A stretch of 60,512 nt of DNA from a virus. The stretch is from the IMG/VR virus record IMGVR_UViG_3300010354_006477, positions 1 through 60,512 of that record; one strand, written 5' to 3'. Of the stretch, positions 35,477 to 42,620 are shown piece by piece. Numbering within the stretch: the stretch's first letter is position 1; each line of letters begins with the position of its first letter. The notes beneath the pieces are model-generated. The model did no database searches. It saw only the letters and a program-made list of their open reading frames with translations, and had not been told where the DNA came from. The position numbers and the translations under genes are program-made.

Positions 35477-36313
35477 TTTTTGTTTGAATTCCGTAAGTTC
35501 TCGTTTACTCAGACCTTCTGCCATAGAGTCATTCCACTTAGCAGGATCGATTAAACTTTTTAAAAGACTACTTTCTTTGGCACTGAACTTCATCGAGTTA
35601 ACGGCATAGTCTTCAAATGCCTGGCATGCTTCGGGGAACAAGGGCTTGGCCAGTTCATACATAGCACGAGCGTATTCTCGAATCTCCCACTGTGCGTGAG
35701 GATCCATACGCAAGCGAGCCATATGTAAAAAGTTCTTTAAGTTAGCTTTCCAGTATAATTCAGTGTAACCACCCACCGGTAGCACACTTCTGGCCAACTC
35801 GCGAGCAAGCCCATTATCATCTTTGCCTAATAGCGCAGAGTATTCTTTATAAGCATTAAAGAAACTACGCTGAAAGGCATGTTGAACATTACGGCGTTCT
35901 TCAAAACCCCACTCCGATTCTTCGCGCCCTTGCTTGTTAGTTGTACTTTGCTTTTGAATCTGTTCCATTTCGGGAATGTAGAACTCATCTGTAAGCACAC
36001 TATAGCGAGCACTATATTCGTTCATGCTGGCAGTACGATGACGTACTAGTTGTCGCATAACGAAGATAGGAAGTTTAATGTGGAATTTTACTTCGCACAT
36101 TTCAAATGGTGTTGTATGTTCATGGCGCATCAAGTAACGAATTAAGTTACGATCATCTTGAACTTGTTTTGTGCCAGCACCATAGCTAACACGAGCAGCT
36201 TGAACGATTGCCGCGTCACTACCCATATGGTCAACAAGACCAACAAAACCATGATCCAATACAGGAACATAGTTTTTATCTTCTGCAAAATTAATTTCTG
36301 ATCTCTGTGTCAT
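35465..36313 (-). CDS. thyX: Flavin-dependent thymidylate synthase
   Basis: The 282-residue protein carries the ThyX signature RHRTASMNEYSARYS at residues 91-105, preceded by FVMRQLV. HEHTTPFEMCEV and ARVSYGAGTK also match the family. ThyX methylates dUMP to dTMP using FAD, NADPH and methylenetetrahydrofolate, and is widespread in large phages for dTTP supply. Its length is a little above the usual 220-250. It is the last gene of a short minus-strand unit headed by a T4-type late promoter at 37496-37503, and its start overlaps the upstream stop by four bases. Confidence 0.95.
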   Translation of the reverse strand: MTQRSEINFAEDKNYVPVLDHGFVGLVDHMGSDAAIVQAARVSYGAGTKQVQDDRNLIRYLMRHEHTTPFEMCEVKFHIKLPIFVMRQLVRHRTASMNEYSARYSVLTDEFYIPEMEQIQKQSTTNKQGREESEWGFEERRNVQHAFQRSFFNAYKEYSALLGKDDNGLARELARSVLPVGGYTELYWKANLKNFLHMARLRMDPHAQWEIREYARAMYELAKPLFPEACQAFEDYAVNSMKFSAKESSLLKSLIDPAKWNDSMAEGLSKRELTEFKQKLGL

Positions 36314-36615
36314 TTTTCGTCGCCAAATTGGCTTTGTAGTAGATGTCTAACGTAGTGAACAACCTTGTTCTTAATCTTAGCACTGTCAATAAAAACTTCA
36401 ATGTCTTGAATATTTTCTTTTAAATGTTCAAGACCGCGAGCTTTAAGAACTTCGCTGGCATCTTTCATACCAACTAAATCCTCTTGACTGAATTCTAAAA
36501 TTTCACCGTTATGAAGTTTAAGTTGAATGTGAGTGATGTATTCTATTGGAACTTCTTCCATGACCACATCTTTAAGGATCTCTTCAAAGCTTCGATCCTT
36601 GCGCCTAATTGCCAT
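36310..36615 (-). CDS. Hypothetical protein
   Basis: The 101-residue protein has a basic start and then alternating helix and strand (ITHIQLKLHNGEILEF, KDASEVLKARGLEHL). There are no Cys, membrane or signal features. It overlaps thyX by four bases and lies 16 bases downstream of the next gene. I do not recognise the family. Confidence 0.65.
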   Translation of the reverse strand: MAIRRKDRSFEEILKDVVMEEVPIEYITHIQLKLHNGEILEFSQEDLVGMKDASEVLKARGLEHLKENIQDIEVFIDSAKIKNKVVHYVRHLLQSQFGDEK

Positions 36616-36631
36616 GTGTCAGATTCCTTAA

Positions 36632-37225
36632 TTACTTTTTTTTAGTATATTTTCTTTTTGGCTTAACATCAGGAGCACTGGTGGTTGTGGTCACTTTGTT
36701 AGGACTCAATGCTTCGGCTTCTGCTAGTAAACGCTGTGCTTCTTTTTGGAAATAAGCAGCTTGACTACGCATTTGATTAGCAATTTGCGAATCGTCTAGT
36801 ACTCCGGGGCTCTTTGCTTCAGCAATAGGTTCGCCGCCGATGTCACCGCTAGTAGTTCGTCCGTTATTGTTAATAGATGCTATCTGTTGATTTAACTCAG
36901 TTAGTCCGATTTGAATTTCTCTAGTCGGCATCATAGTAACTTCGCGATTGTTTAGCTTAGTAAGCCATCCACTTAGATGCATAGCTTCTAGCATATTTCT
37001 GCCGTCATGGAATGTACTGCGACTTGCATACTTGAAAAAGTCCATGTCTTCTTGAGCACTCTCGCTTTCTACGGCAGTAATTAAGTCATCATGATATTGT
37101 TGAGGTAAACTTTCTGTTTCGACAACAAGGCAAGAAGTTTCGTCACCCGGTATTTCTCTAAATACCACAACGCACTTCTTGCCTGTGCCATTTACCTGCC
37201 CAACATGTTTGATAAATTGGGGCAT
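36632..37225 (-). CDS. Hypothetical phage protein with Lys-rich tail
   Basis: The 197-residue protein has a globular N-terminal part (FIKHVGQVNGTGKKCVVV, DETSCLVVETESLPQQYHDDL), a central MLEAMHLSGWLTKL segment, a flexible Gly/Asn-rich linker, and a coiled-coil-like AYFQKEAQRLLAEAEALS before a basic tail (KPKRKYTKKK). The basic tail suggests nucleic acid or capsid contact. A TAGGAGTTTATC leader gives a clear ribosome-binding site. It is probably late-expressed, given the upstream TATAAATA element. No family recognised. Confidence 0.65.
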   Translation of the reverse strand: MPQFIKHVGQVNGTGKKCVVVFREIPGDETSCLVVETESLPQQYHDDLITAVESESAQEDMDFFKYASRSTFHDGRNMLEAMHLSGWLTKLNNREVTMMPTREIQIGLTELNQQIASINNNGRTTSGDIGGEPIAEAKSPGVLDDSQIANQMRSQAAYFQKEAQRLLAEAEALSPNKVTTTTSAPDVKPKRKYTKKK

Positions 37226-37237
37226 GATAAACTCCTA

Positions 37238-37459
37238 TTAAGCAGCTTCGGCGGCGTCGGCAGCAGCTTCAGCAGTGGCTTCGCCTTGGCCTTCTTGTGC
37301 AGCCTTTTGCTCTTCGGCTTGCTTCTGGGCATCGGCTAAAAATGCATTTAACTTTTCGGCTACAGCACCAACTTGGCCAATTTCCAGAACACTGAAAGCG
37401 CCGCGCTTAACAGCAGCATCGATTGCAGCCAATAATACACTTAGATCTTGAATGGTCAT
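37238..37459 (-). CDS. Small Ala/Glu-rich hypothetical protein
   Basis: The 73-residue protein has a helical N-terminus (LSVLLAAIDAAVKRG) and a low-complexity acidic Ala/Glu/Gln tail. It is preceded by AAAAGGAGAAATTTAT, a strong ribosome-binding site, and by a late-promoter core 37 bases upstream of the start. It is the first gene of the unit ending in thyX. The function is unknown; the composition suits a small structural or scaffold-associated protein. Confidence 0.6.
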   Translation of the reverse strand: MTIQDLSVLLAAIDAAVKRGAFSVLEIGQVGAVAEKLNAFLADAQKQAEEQKAAQEGQGEATAEAAADAAEAA

Positions 37460-37495
37460 ATAAATTTCTCCTTTTGATAAGTTATATACCTATTT

Positions 37496-37503
37496 TATTT
37501 ATA
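37496..37503 (-). promoter_or_regulatory. T4-type late promoter core TATAAATA
   Basis: The minus strand reads TATAAATA, the exact core of T4 late promoters recognised by the phage late sigma factor. It lies 37 bases upstream of the start codon at 37459 in one of the few true intergenic gaps. No -35 element is expected for this promoter class. Confidence 0.65.
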
Positions 37504-37576
37504 GTACAGAGTCGTATTGTACAGAAGTAAATGCAAAAAGTCAAATGCAAATTTCATTAATTATATAGCAAAAATT

Positions 37577-37602
37577 AAATTAGGCCCCGTGGGGCCCAAT
37601 TT
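37577..37602. terminator. Bidirectional rho-independent terminator
   Basis: GGCCCC and GGGGCC pair around a two-base GT loop, extended by an AAAT..ATTT arm with one mismatch. Seven T follow on the plus side and an AT-rich T-containing tract follows on the minus side. It lies 17 bases past the stop of the VWA gene on the minus strand, so its main job is to end that transcript before the late promoter. Confidence 0.75.
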
Positions 37603-37618
37603 TTTTAAATTATTGATC

Positions 37619-38815
37619 TTAAGTAGTAGCAGGTTCGTATTCGTAATGAGCAGTGACACCAAACGGTGCTTGGATTTGATCATTGCCGTGGATAACGAAC
37701 ACACTATCGCAGTACTGCTCGTCACCCCACGAACCAAACGGATAGCCGTCAGTGAACATGATGAACTGCTTGGGTTCGATGCCTTGCTCTTTCATGTAAG
37801 TGTAGCAGACATCAAAGTCAGTACCACCACCGCCCATTGGCTCGTAGTCGCAGATGTCTTCGCCGTTGTCTTCAGTAAACACTACGGGATTGTAGACCTC
37901 GGTATCGAAACTAAACACCATGATGCTGTAAGTGGTATACATTTCCATCATGCCCTTAACTTCGCTAAGGAAGTCACGGATCATGTCTTCGCTGATACTG
38001 CCTGAAACATCCAGTGCAATTACAACATCAAGGTGCTCTGCAGGCAACATGCCAGGAAGGATAGCACCAGTATGCCAGCTCTTGCGGCTGGGACGCATGA
38101 ACGAATAATTGCTCTTAAGACTAGACTCTAGCTGAATACGCAAGATGTCTTGCCAACGCATCTTGGGCGCAGTGAACTGCTGAATTAGTCGACGGATGCC
38201 TGCAGGAGTATTACCAGCACCTGCAGCCTGCGCGGCCTGTAGTACAGCCTCCTTGACTTCGTCCTGGATCTTCTTAGCAGTCTCGGGGTCAATTTTGATC
38301 TTAGAGCTCTTCGACTTGCCGTCACTGCCCTTGCTATCTTCGCCGGCTTCGTTGCCGGTACCGTCCAAGTGCATGTCTAGTGTCACTTGAATCTTGGTAG
38401 CATTCTTCATGAGCTCGTCGTAGATCTCATCGGCAGTCATATCGCGATATTTGTGATCCCACAGAATAGGTACTGTAGTAATTTTCTTGCCTACATTGTT
38501 TTGGATCAGCATGTCGTTGACAACATAGTCACCGGCCATGTTCCATACGCTGGCATCACGGTCTCCTCGGCGAGTCATGTGACTGTAAACACAATGACCC
38601 ACTTCGTGACCAAACAAGAAGACAAGCTCATCGTCGTCGAGCTTGTTGATAAATTCAGTGCAGTAGTAAAAGTGGCGACCGTCAGTAGCCGCAGTCTGGC
38701 ACCAGTCGCTGGCTTCTACCAACTTGAGGCGAGTAGCAAGATTACCCCAGAACGGATGCTTGAGCAGCATCTTAACACGGGCTTTAGTAAGTCTATCGCG
38801 TACATCCAATTTCAT
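37619..38815 (-). CDS. VWA-domain metallopeptidase-like protein (DUF2201 type)
   Basis: This 398-residue protein combines an N-terminal zinc-metallopeptidase-like motif HEVGH (residues 70-74) with a C-terminal von Willebrand A-like domain. The VWA domain contains the MIDAS-type DVSGS at residues 269-273 and a later GGGTDFD. A Lys/Ser/Asp-rich linker separates them. Cellular relatives pair with MoxR or CobS-like AAA ATPases as chaperone or metal-insertion pairs, and such an ATPase is encoded two genes upstream. It has its own consensus sigma-70 promoter and is closed by a strong terminator. The phage role is unknown. Confidence 0.82.
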   Translation of the reverse strand: MKLDVRDRLTKARVKMLLKHPFWGNLATRLKLVEASDWCQTAATDGRHFYYCTEFINKLDDDELVFLFGHEVGHCVYSHMTRRGDRDASVWNMAGDYVVNDMLIQNNVGKKITTVPILWDHKYRDMTADEIYDELMKNATKIQVTLDMHLDGTGNEAGEDSKGSDGKSKSSKIKIDPETAKKIQDEVKEAVLQAAQAAGAGNTPAGIRRLIQQFTAPKMRWQDILRIQLESSLKSNYSFMRPSRKSWHTGAILPGMLPAEHLDVVIALDVSGSISEDMIRDFLSEVKGMMEMYTTYSIMVFSFDTEVYNPVVFTEDNGEDICDYEPMGGGGTDFDVCYTYMKEQGIEPKQFIMFTDGYPFGSWGDEQYCDSVFVIHGNDQIQAPFGVTAHYEYEPATT

Positions 38816-38840
38816 ATGAATCTCCTAACTGTATTTACAT

Positions 38841-38869
38841 ATTATACAGTTTTTGGTATTTTGTGTCAA
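38841..38869 (-). promoter_or_regulatory. Sigma-70 promoter of the VWA gene
   Basis: TTGACA (38864-38869) and TATAAT (38841-38846), both perfect consensus, are separated by exactly 17 bases on the minus strand. The -35 continues as TTGACACAAAAT, an extension shared by five other promoters in this region. It points at the gene starting at 38815 with an AGGAG ribosome-binding site between. Confidence 0.85.
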
Positions 38870-38871
38870 TA

Positions 38872-39288
38872 TTATGCGACATCGTCTTTACGGTCGCTAG
38901 GGAATTTAGCACTGGTATATCGCACAATAAGAACACTAGCGGCAATGACAAAGGTCGATACTGCCACTGCTACCATTTCGTTTATGTTAATAGGCAAGTG
39001 ACTCATTATGTCTACCATGTGCCTAGTCAGTGCAGTAATAGCAATATAAAGTAGAAAACGCACAGGCATATGATTAGTTCTAAAGTAGATACCAACCATA
39101 GCACCAATTTCCAAATAGATAAACATCAGCAGTAGGTCGCTGACGGTAGCATGATGCTTTTGGAACATTTCAAAGAATGTCCAACCTGCCGCCCACGCTG
39201 TAGCGGCACCAATAGCAAATAGGGCAAGTTTATGGAATACTGCTACCAAAACATTACCCATCTGGTCAATGTCTTTACCTTTGATCAT
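38872..39288 (-). CDS. PsiE-family membrane protein
   Basis: The 138-residue protein has four hydrophobic segments. FIYLEIGAMVGIYFRTNHMPVRFLLYIAITALTRH matches, in order, the FEFIALIVKYF and HFPLRYFVYIGITAIVR signature of bacterial PsiE, with the Arg residues preserved. PsiE is an inner-membrane protein induced by phosphate starvation, of unclear biochemical function. In a phage it could be an auxiliary gene tied to phosphate stress. The start codon follows directly on the upstream stop (TAAATG). No pho-box was seen. Confidence 0.75.
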   Translation of the reverse strand: MIKGKDIDQMGNVLVAVFHKLALFAIGAATAWAAGWTFFEMFQKHHATVSDLLLMFIYLEIGAMVGIYFRTNHMPVRFLLYIAITALTRHMVDIMSHLPININEMVAVAVSTFVIAASVLIVRYTSAKFPSDRKDDVA

Positions 39289-39621
39289 TTATATTCCGAA
39301 CTTTAGTTTGAACATGAAAAGGTCTGCTTCGTCCTTGAACCAAACAATTTTGGTGCCCATTGGATTATAGTAATGTAAACTACCTTGACAGTTCTGTTTA
39401 CACCATGCTGACACTTCATGACTTGTGAGACCGTTTATTGAAAAATCCACTCTAGGCCATGTTCTGCGAGCATTGGCATAATACTCGATTAGTTCCTCTC
39501 TACCAATCGGACCCGGACCTAGCACACTTCCGACATAGTCCATAGAACCATATACAAGTTCTAAGGTAGTAGAACGGAAGGGCATAAGCCCTTCCTTGAT
39601 CTTAATATCAGTTGCTAACAT
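39289..39621 (-). CDS. Hypothetical protein
   Basis: The ATG at 39621 gives 110 residues, overlapping the MoxR gene end by 14 bases. A longer frame exists but its extra 33 residues are antisense-like Ser/Thr-rich sequence. The protein has FRSTTLELVYGSMDYVGSV, a WPRVDFSINGL strand, HEVSAWCKQNC and TKIVWFKDEADLFMFKLKF. The last segment is typical of small phage proteins with a final beta-alpha unit. Family not recognised. Confidence 0.65.
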   Translation of the reverse strand: MLATDIKIKEGLMPFRSTTLELVYGSMDYVGSVLGPGPIGREELIEYYANARRTWPRVDFSINGLTSHEVSAWCKQNCQGSLHYYNPMGTKIVWFKDEADLFMFKLKFGI

Positions 39622-40714
39622 CAACAACCAAGTGAGCGTACCGCTTGAAGAACTCGGGGAAGTTCTTGAGCTTCTTGTGATCGAACGGAAGATTGTAGTT
39701 CTTAAGTGCAGTATGAGCACCCATGATAACCATCTCAGGTTCGAAGTTATCCATCATGTACTGGATAAAATTCTCACATTGGCTATGCCATGTATCCAGC
39801 TTGTTGGACTTCTTGGCATTTTCGTAGCCGTCCTTGAGTTCATAGCAAAGCGAAGTAGTCAGCGAGTACATAGCGGACACTTCTTTGACCTTCAACTCTT
39901 TGACCTTGCCAGCAAGGATATCGCTGGGGTCGGGCAAGTCTGCGGCAATCTTGCGATGTGCCATAAACTTGATAGCAAGGCCTTCGCCGATACAACCAGC
40001 AACCATATCAGTCTGCTCGTTGTCTGTCATCGTGTCGTCGATGAGGTCGCTGACGAAAGCCCACGAACGAGGAGTCGGGAAACTGCGATCATGAACAGTA
40101 GGATCAAAGTTCATGAGGTCGCCCTTGGCCCAGTTCAAGTAACCAACAATGTCGGGATGGATACGATTCTGTAGAGCCCACTGGTTCCAGTCAGTGAAGT
40201 CAACTCGCAGTTCAAAGTGAACGAAACGGTTAGCCAGCGGAGTAGGCATGCGATAAGTCACGCCCTTATCTGTCATGCGGTTACCTGCTGCCATGATCAC
40301 AACATTGTCAGGCAGTACATAAGTGCCAACACGGCGGTTTAGAATCAGCTGATAGGCAGCAGCCTGTACAGCCGGGGGAGCACCTGCAAGTTCGTCCAAG
40401 AACAGAACTACAATAGGATGCTGATCTGCAAATTCCTTGCTGGGCAGTTCAGCAGGCGGAGCCCACTCCATCTTGTTGGATTGAGCATTGTAAAACGGGA
40501 TACCCTTGATGTCAGTAGGTTCCCACAAGTTAAGACGCACATCGACTAGAGCACCACCCATGTCGTCTGCGATTTGTTGAGCAAGATCACTCTTGCCAAC
40601 TCCGGGAGGACCCCAAAGCATAACGGGTCGCTTGGATTGCATAGCCCGGCGGATATACCGCTTGGCTTCGGAAATCTTTACAGTACGGCCTTCGGCCTTA
40701 TCAGTTTTTGCCAT
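39608..40714 (-). CDS. MoxR/CobS-like AAA+ ATPase
   Basis: The 368-residue protein has Walker A GPPGVGKS at residues 35-42, Walker B VVLFLDEL at 103-108, MAAGNRMTDKG as sensor 1, and PLANRFVHFEL. The arrangement fits the MoxR/RavA/CobS branch. Together with the VWA-metallopeptidase protein it forms the classic ATPase-VWA pair. In cyanophages a comparable ATPase is annotated as CobS; the true substrate there is unproven. A sigma-70 promoter with TATAAT and an ACAAGGAGT ribosome-binding site precede the start. Confidence 0.85.
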   Translation of the reverse strand: MAKTDKAEGRTVKISEAKRYIRRAMQSKRPVMLWGPPGVGKSDLAQQIADDMGGALVDVRLNLWEPTDIKGIPFYNAQSNKMEWAPPAELPSKEFADQHPIVVLFLDELAGAPPAVQAAAYQLILNRRVGTYVLPDNVVIMAAGNRMTDKGVTYRMPTPLANRFVHFELRVDFTDWNQWALQNRIHPDIVGYLNWAKGDLMNFDPTVHDRSFPTPRSWAFVSDLIDDTMTDNEQTDMVAGCIGEGLAIKFMAHRKIAADLPDPSDILAGKVKELKVKEVSAMYSLTTSLCYELKDGYENAKKSNKLDTWHSQCENFIQYMMDNFEPEMVIMGAHTALKNYNLPFDHKKLKNFPEFFKRYAHLVVDVSN

Positions 40715-40742
40715 TGCTGGACTCCTTGTTAACGATATATCT

Positions 40743-40771
40743 ATTATAAGACAAAGGGAATTTTGTGTCGA
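40743..40771 (-). promoter_or_regulatory. Sigma-70 promoter of the MoxR-like gene
   Basis: On the minus strand TCGACA (40766-40771, one mismatch to TTGACA) and a perfect TATAAT (40743-40748) are 17 bases apart. The -35 continues CACAAAAT as in the other promoters of this family, and the -10 is followed by AGATAT. Confidence 0.78.
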
Positions 40772-41077
40772 TTAAATCTTTTCAAGATTGCGAAGTTTCG
40801 CTAGCACATTGGCACTGGGATTCGGACGAACGCGAAGACCTTCTCCGTTGAAAGGTTCGGGATTTTCGATTGCACCAAACTCTTTAAGCAGATAATACTT
40901 GGCAATCTTTTTAGTACATTGATCCATGAGACTGTCCTCGGTCTCGTCAAGCCAAAAGCGAATAGGACTACGCCCCCAAGTCTTGTGCTTGAGTGCTTCG
41001 TGAAAGAGCTGCCGATGCTTTTTGTTAAAAGGATCGAACACTTCTGAAGGTCGATTAAGTTGTGAGATCTTGCTCAT
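40772..41077 (-). CDS. Hypothetical protein
   Basis: The 101-residue basic protein has PFNKKHRQLFHEALKHKTWGRSPIRFWL and EDSLMDQCTKKIAKYYLLKEFG. The dense Lys/Arg/His and single Cys suggest a small nucleic-acid or protein-binding factor. Its start overlaps the last base of the upstream stop, and its stop lies one base before the MoxR promoter. Family not recognised. Confidence 0.65.
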   Translation of the reverse strand: MSKISQLNRPSEVFDPFNKKHRQLFHEALKHKTWGRSPIRFWLDETEDSLMDQCTKKIAKYYLLKEFGAIENPEPFNGEGLRVRPNPSANVLAKLRNLEKI

Positions 41078-41220
41078 TATGCTGTCTCCAATTGATCAGC
41101 TTCTAGTACCGCATCGTGATAAGTGCAGGCATTGAGTTCTACGGTAGTGCCGTCAGCAAAAACCGCTAGATAGAAACCAGTAGCAGAATCCTGTTCTACA
41201 CTGATAAGAAAATTATCCAT
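41077..41220 (-). CDS. Small hypothetical protein
   Basis: From ATG 41220 this is 47 residues: a strand pair (NFLISVEQDSATGFYLAVFAD) and a helix rich in Asp, Glu and Ala. A start at 41259 is also possible but would place the ATG at the foot of a strong hairpin. There is no clear ribosome-binding site for either start. The domain looks like a truncated strand-strand-helix unit. Confidence 0.5.
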   Translation of the reverse strand: MDNFLISVEQDSATGFYLAVFADGTTVELNACTYHDAVLEADQLETA

Positions 41221-41235
41221 AGTAGGAAGAAGTGT

Positions 41236-41257
41236 GGGGCAGACCGAAGCCTGCCCC
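41236..41257 (-). other. Stable C(UUCG)G RNA hairpin between genes
   Basis: On the minus strand GGGGCAGG-C-TTCG-G-TCTGCCCC folds into a nine-pair stem capped by the exceptionally stable UUCG tetraloop, with one G-U pair. It is followed by ACACTTCTTCC rather than a T run, so it is more likely an RNA-stabilising or attenuating element than a full terminator. T4-like phages use such tetraloops between genes. Confidence 0.65.
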
Positions 41258-41265
41258 ATTGTTAA

Positions 41266-41526
41266 TTACTCGCCTTGAGCGGCAGCAACGACATCATCGG
41301 CAGATGCCTCAGCATCGGACGGAACAGCGAACAGGGCGTTCGCGCGAGCATAAGCAATGCCCGCTTCCTTGGTCATAGCCTCGGGCAGCTCGAACAGTTC
41401 AACATTAGTGTGACCGTTCTTAACTAGGTTCTTAATACGAGTTGCCAAATCATTGGCAAAGCGAACCTTGGTCTTGCCCTTGAGGGTAGAAACGCCGATA
41501 ACCTTGAAAGTCTTAGAAGTAGCCAT
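41266..41526 (-). CDS. Hypothetical protein
   Basis: The ATG at 41526 (after AGAAAGG) is chosen over a start 51 bases upstream, giving 86 residues. TSKTFKVIGVSTLKGKTKVRFAND is a strand-rich basic start, then TRIKNLVKNG and NVELFELPEAMTKEAGIAYA, and an acidic Ala-rich tail. A sigma-70 promoter lies about 70 bases upstream. It looks like a small early phage protein of unknown role. Confidence 0.68.
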   Translation of the reverse strand: MATSKTFKVIGVSTLKGKTKVRFANDLATRIKNLVKNGHTNVELFELPEAMTKEAGIAYARANALFAVPSDAEASADDVVAAAQGE

Positions 41527-41593
41527 TTGAAAAATACCTTTCTCTCTGTGTGTCAAAAAATGTATGGATTGCACCATTGCTCACCATACCTCT

Positions 41594-41623
41594 ATTATAG
41601 TACCTATTGCCAATTTGTGTCAA
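41594..41623 (-). promoter_or_regulatory. Sigma-70 promoter with extended -35
   Basis: TTGACA (41618-41623) and TATAAT (41594-41599) with an 18-base spacer on the minus strand. TTGACACAAATT and the AGAGGTAT after the -10 are shared with neighbouring promoters. Its -35 lies inside the 3' end of the upstream 52-residue gene. It serves the gene starting at 41526. Confidence 0.82.
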
Positions 41624-41762
41624 TATCCGGTTTAGCCAATTTTTTACGGTTGTAGACCTTCCGGCTTTTGACAGTCTGCGGGCGATAAGCACCATTATGG
41701 AACAAGAAGTCAGCACGGCGCTTTTGACGCTTAACTTGAACAGTGATAACTTCTCGTTTCAT
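41604..41762 (-). CDS. Small basic hypothetical protein (52 residues)
   Basis: Starting at an ATG preceded by AGGAAGGAATT, this 52-residue ORF reads MKREVITVQVKRQKRRADF and onward with many Lys and Arg, ending DTNWQ. It has its own promoter just upstream (TTGACA, TATACT) and a good ribosome-binding site. Such a charge pattern fits a nucleic acid- or RNA polymerase-binding early phage protein. Its last codons overlap the next promoter's -35. Family not recognised. Confidence 0.65.
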   Translation of the reverse strand: MKREVITVQVKRQKRRADFLFHNGAYRPQTVKSRKVYNRKKLAKPDIDTNWQ

Positions 41763-41784
41763 AATTCCTTCCTAGTAAGTCTCT

Positions 41785-41813
41785 AGTATACTGGATTACT
41801 CAATTTGTGTCAA
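41785..41813 (-). promoter_or_regulatory. Sigma-70 promoter with extended -35
   Basis: TTGACA (41808-41813) and TATACT (41785-41790) are 17 bases apart on the minus strand, with the CACAAATT extension after the -35 and AGAGAC after the -10. It overlaps the 3' end of the preceding gene and drives the 52-residue basic protein. Confidence 0.78.
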
Positions 41814-42042
41814 ATTTTGATTGGATCTTTTGGATAACTTCTTCTGCTTGGGCTTTGTATTGGTCGCCCATGTCTTCTTCCAAAATAGCAATAGCAATCA
41901 ATTCAACCAAACCAGCACTGACCATCAGTTGGTCAAAGGGCAAGCTCAGTTGCCATTCTTCGAATTCTGCTCGAGTCTTGAAACTCCAAATAGTGTCCAA
42001 CATCTTGCATTGTTCGGCAGTAAGCCCCTCAATCTTAATCAT
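41800..42042 (-). CDS. Hypothetical protein
   Basis: The 80-residue acidic, helical protein has IEGLTAEQCKMLDTIWSFKTRAEFEEW, then a hydrophobic GLVELIAIAILEEDMGDQY and a Lys/Gln-rich final helix. No membrane segment is long enough to be certain. Only a weak ribosome-binding site precedes the start, and its 5' region abuts the divergent sulfotransferase gene. Small proteins of this shape are common in large phages, but I cannot name a family. Confidence 0.6.
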   Translation of the reverse strand: MIKIEGLTAEQCKMLDTIWSFKTRAEFEEWQLSLPFDQLMVSAGLVELIAIAILEEDMGDQYKAQAEEVIQKIQSKFDTN

Positions 42043-42070
42043 ACAATTTTCAAAGTTCGTTTGATGAGTT

Positions 42071-42099
42071 ATTAAATACTATATGTCAATTTTTGTCAA
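42071..42099 (-). promoter_or_regulatory. Possible sigma-70 promoter upstream of the 80-residue gene
   Basis: TTGACA at 42094-42099 with TTTAAT at 42071-42076, 17 bases apart on the minus strand. A second TTGACA at 42084-42089 lacks a good -10. It overlaps the first codons of the divergent sulfotransferase, so one strand's use may affect the other. Confidence 0.4.
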
Positions 42100-42619
42100 T
42101 AATTTCAAATTATTGTTTGTTCACATACCTAAAACCGGTGGATCTAGTATTAGCCGATGGCTAGTTGATCGTGGCGGAGAACTTGCTGATGGGTTTAGGC
42201 ATACATCTTTACAGCAATCTCGATATAATCTTTCCGATGTTTGGAGTTTTTGTGTAGTTAGAAACCCATGGGACAGAATGGTCAGTTTATACCATTATGT
42301 TTGTAAGGTTAATCCCGATTTTCAAAATGTCAACTTTCATGAATGGTTGCAAACAGGCATTGGCTATCAAAAACACTGGTATTCCGTTTCAACTCCGCAA
42401 GTAGATTGGATAAAAATCAAACCCAATCGTATTATGAGATTCGAAAGGCTCAGCTATGAATTTGAAGCAGTACAATCCTTATTTGGCGATTACACTCCGT
42501 TGTCGAGAATAAACTCCACCCAGCATGGTCCTTATCATGACTATTACGATGATTGGAGTAAAAAATTTGTCGGCGAGCTATTCTACAAAGACATACAAGA
42601 ATTTGACTATAAATTCTAG
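42083..42619 (+). CDS. Sulfotransferase-family protein
   Basis: The 178-residue protein opens with a strand and VHIPKTGGSSIS, the 5'-phosphosulfate-binding loop of PAPS-dependent sulfotransferases. About 55 residues on it has VVRNPWDRMVSLYHY, the 3'-phosphate-binding motif. It is short for the family (usually 220-300), but both cofactor motifs are intact. It would transfer sulfate from PAPS to a hydroxyl, probably of a glycan. It is the only plus-strand gene in a 25-kb minus-strand stretch and has no clear ribosome-binding site, which suggests a separate insertion. Confidence 0.8.
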   Translation: MSIFVNNFKLLFVHIPKTGGSSISRWLVDRGGELADGFRHTSLQQSRYNLSDVWSFCVVRNPWDRMVSLYHYVCKVNPDFQNVNFHEWLQTGIGYQKHWYSVSTPQVDWIKIKPNRIMRFERLSYEFEAVQSLFGDYTPLSRINSTQHGPYHDYYDDWSKKFVGELFYKDIQEFDYKF

Positions 42620-42620
42620 C

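Noticed and set aside
37517-39054. Long plus-strand ORFs opposite the VWA and PsiE-like genes
   Set aside because: They are antisense shadows of convincing minus-strand genes with catalytic motifs, promoters and ribosome-binding sites; their own sequences have no domain logic.
39608-40714. Calling the ATPase a true cobaltochelatase subunit CobS
   Set aside because: The motif order fits the MoxR/CobS branch generally and no other cobalamin gene is present, so a cobalt role is not supported.
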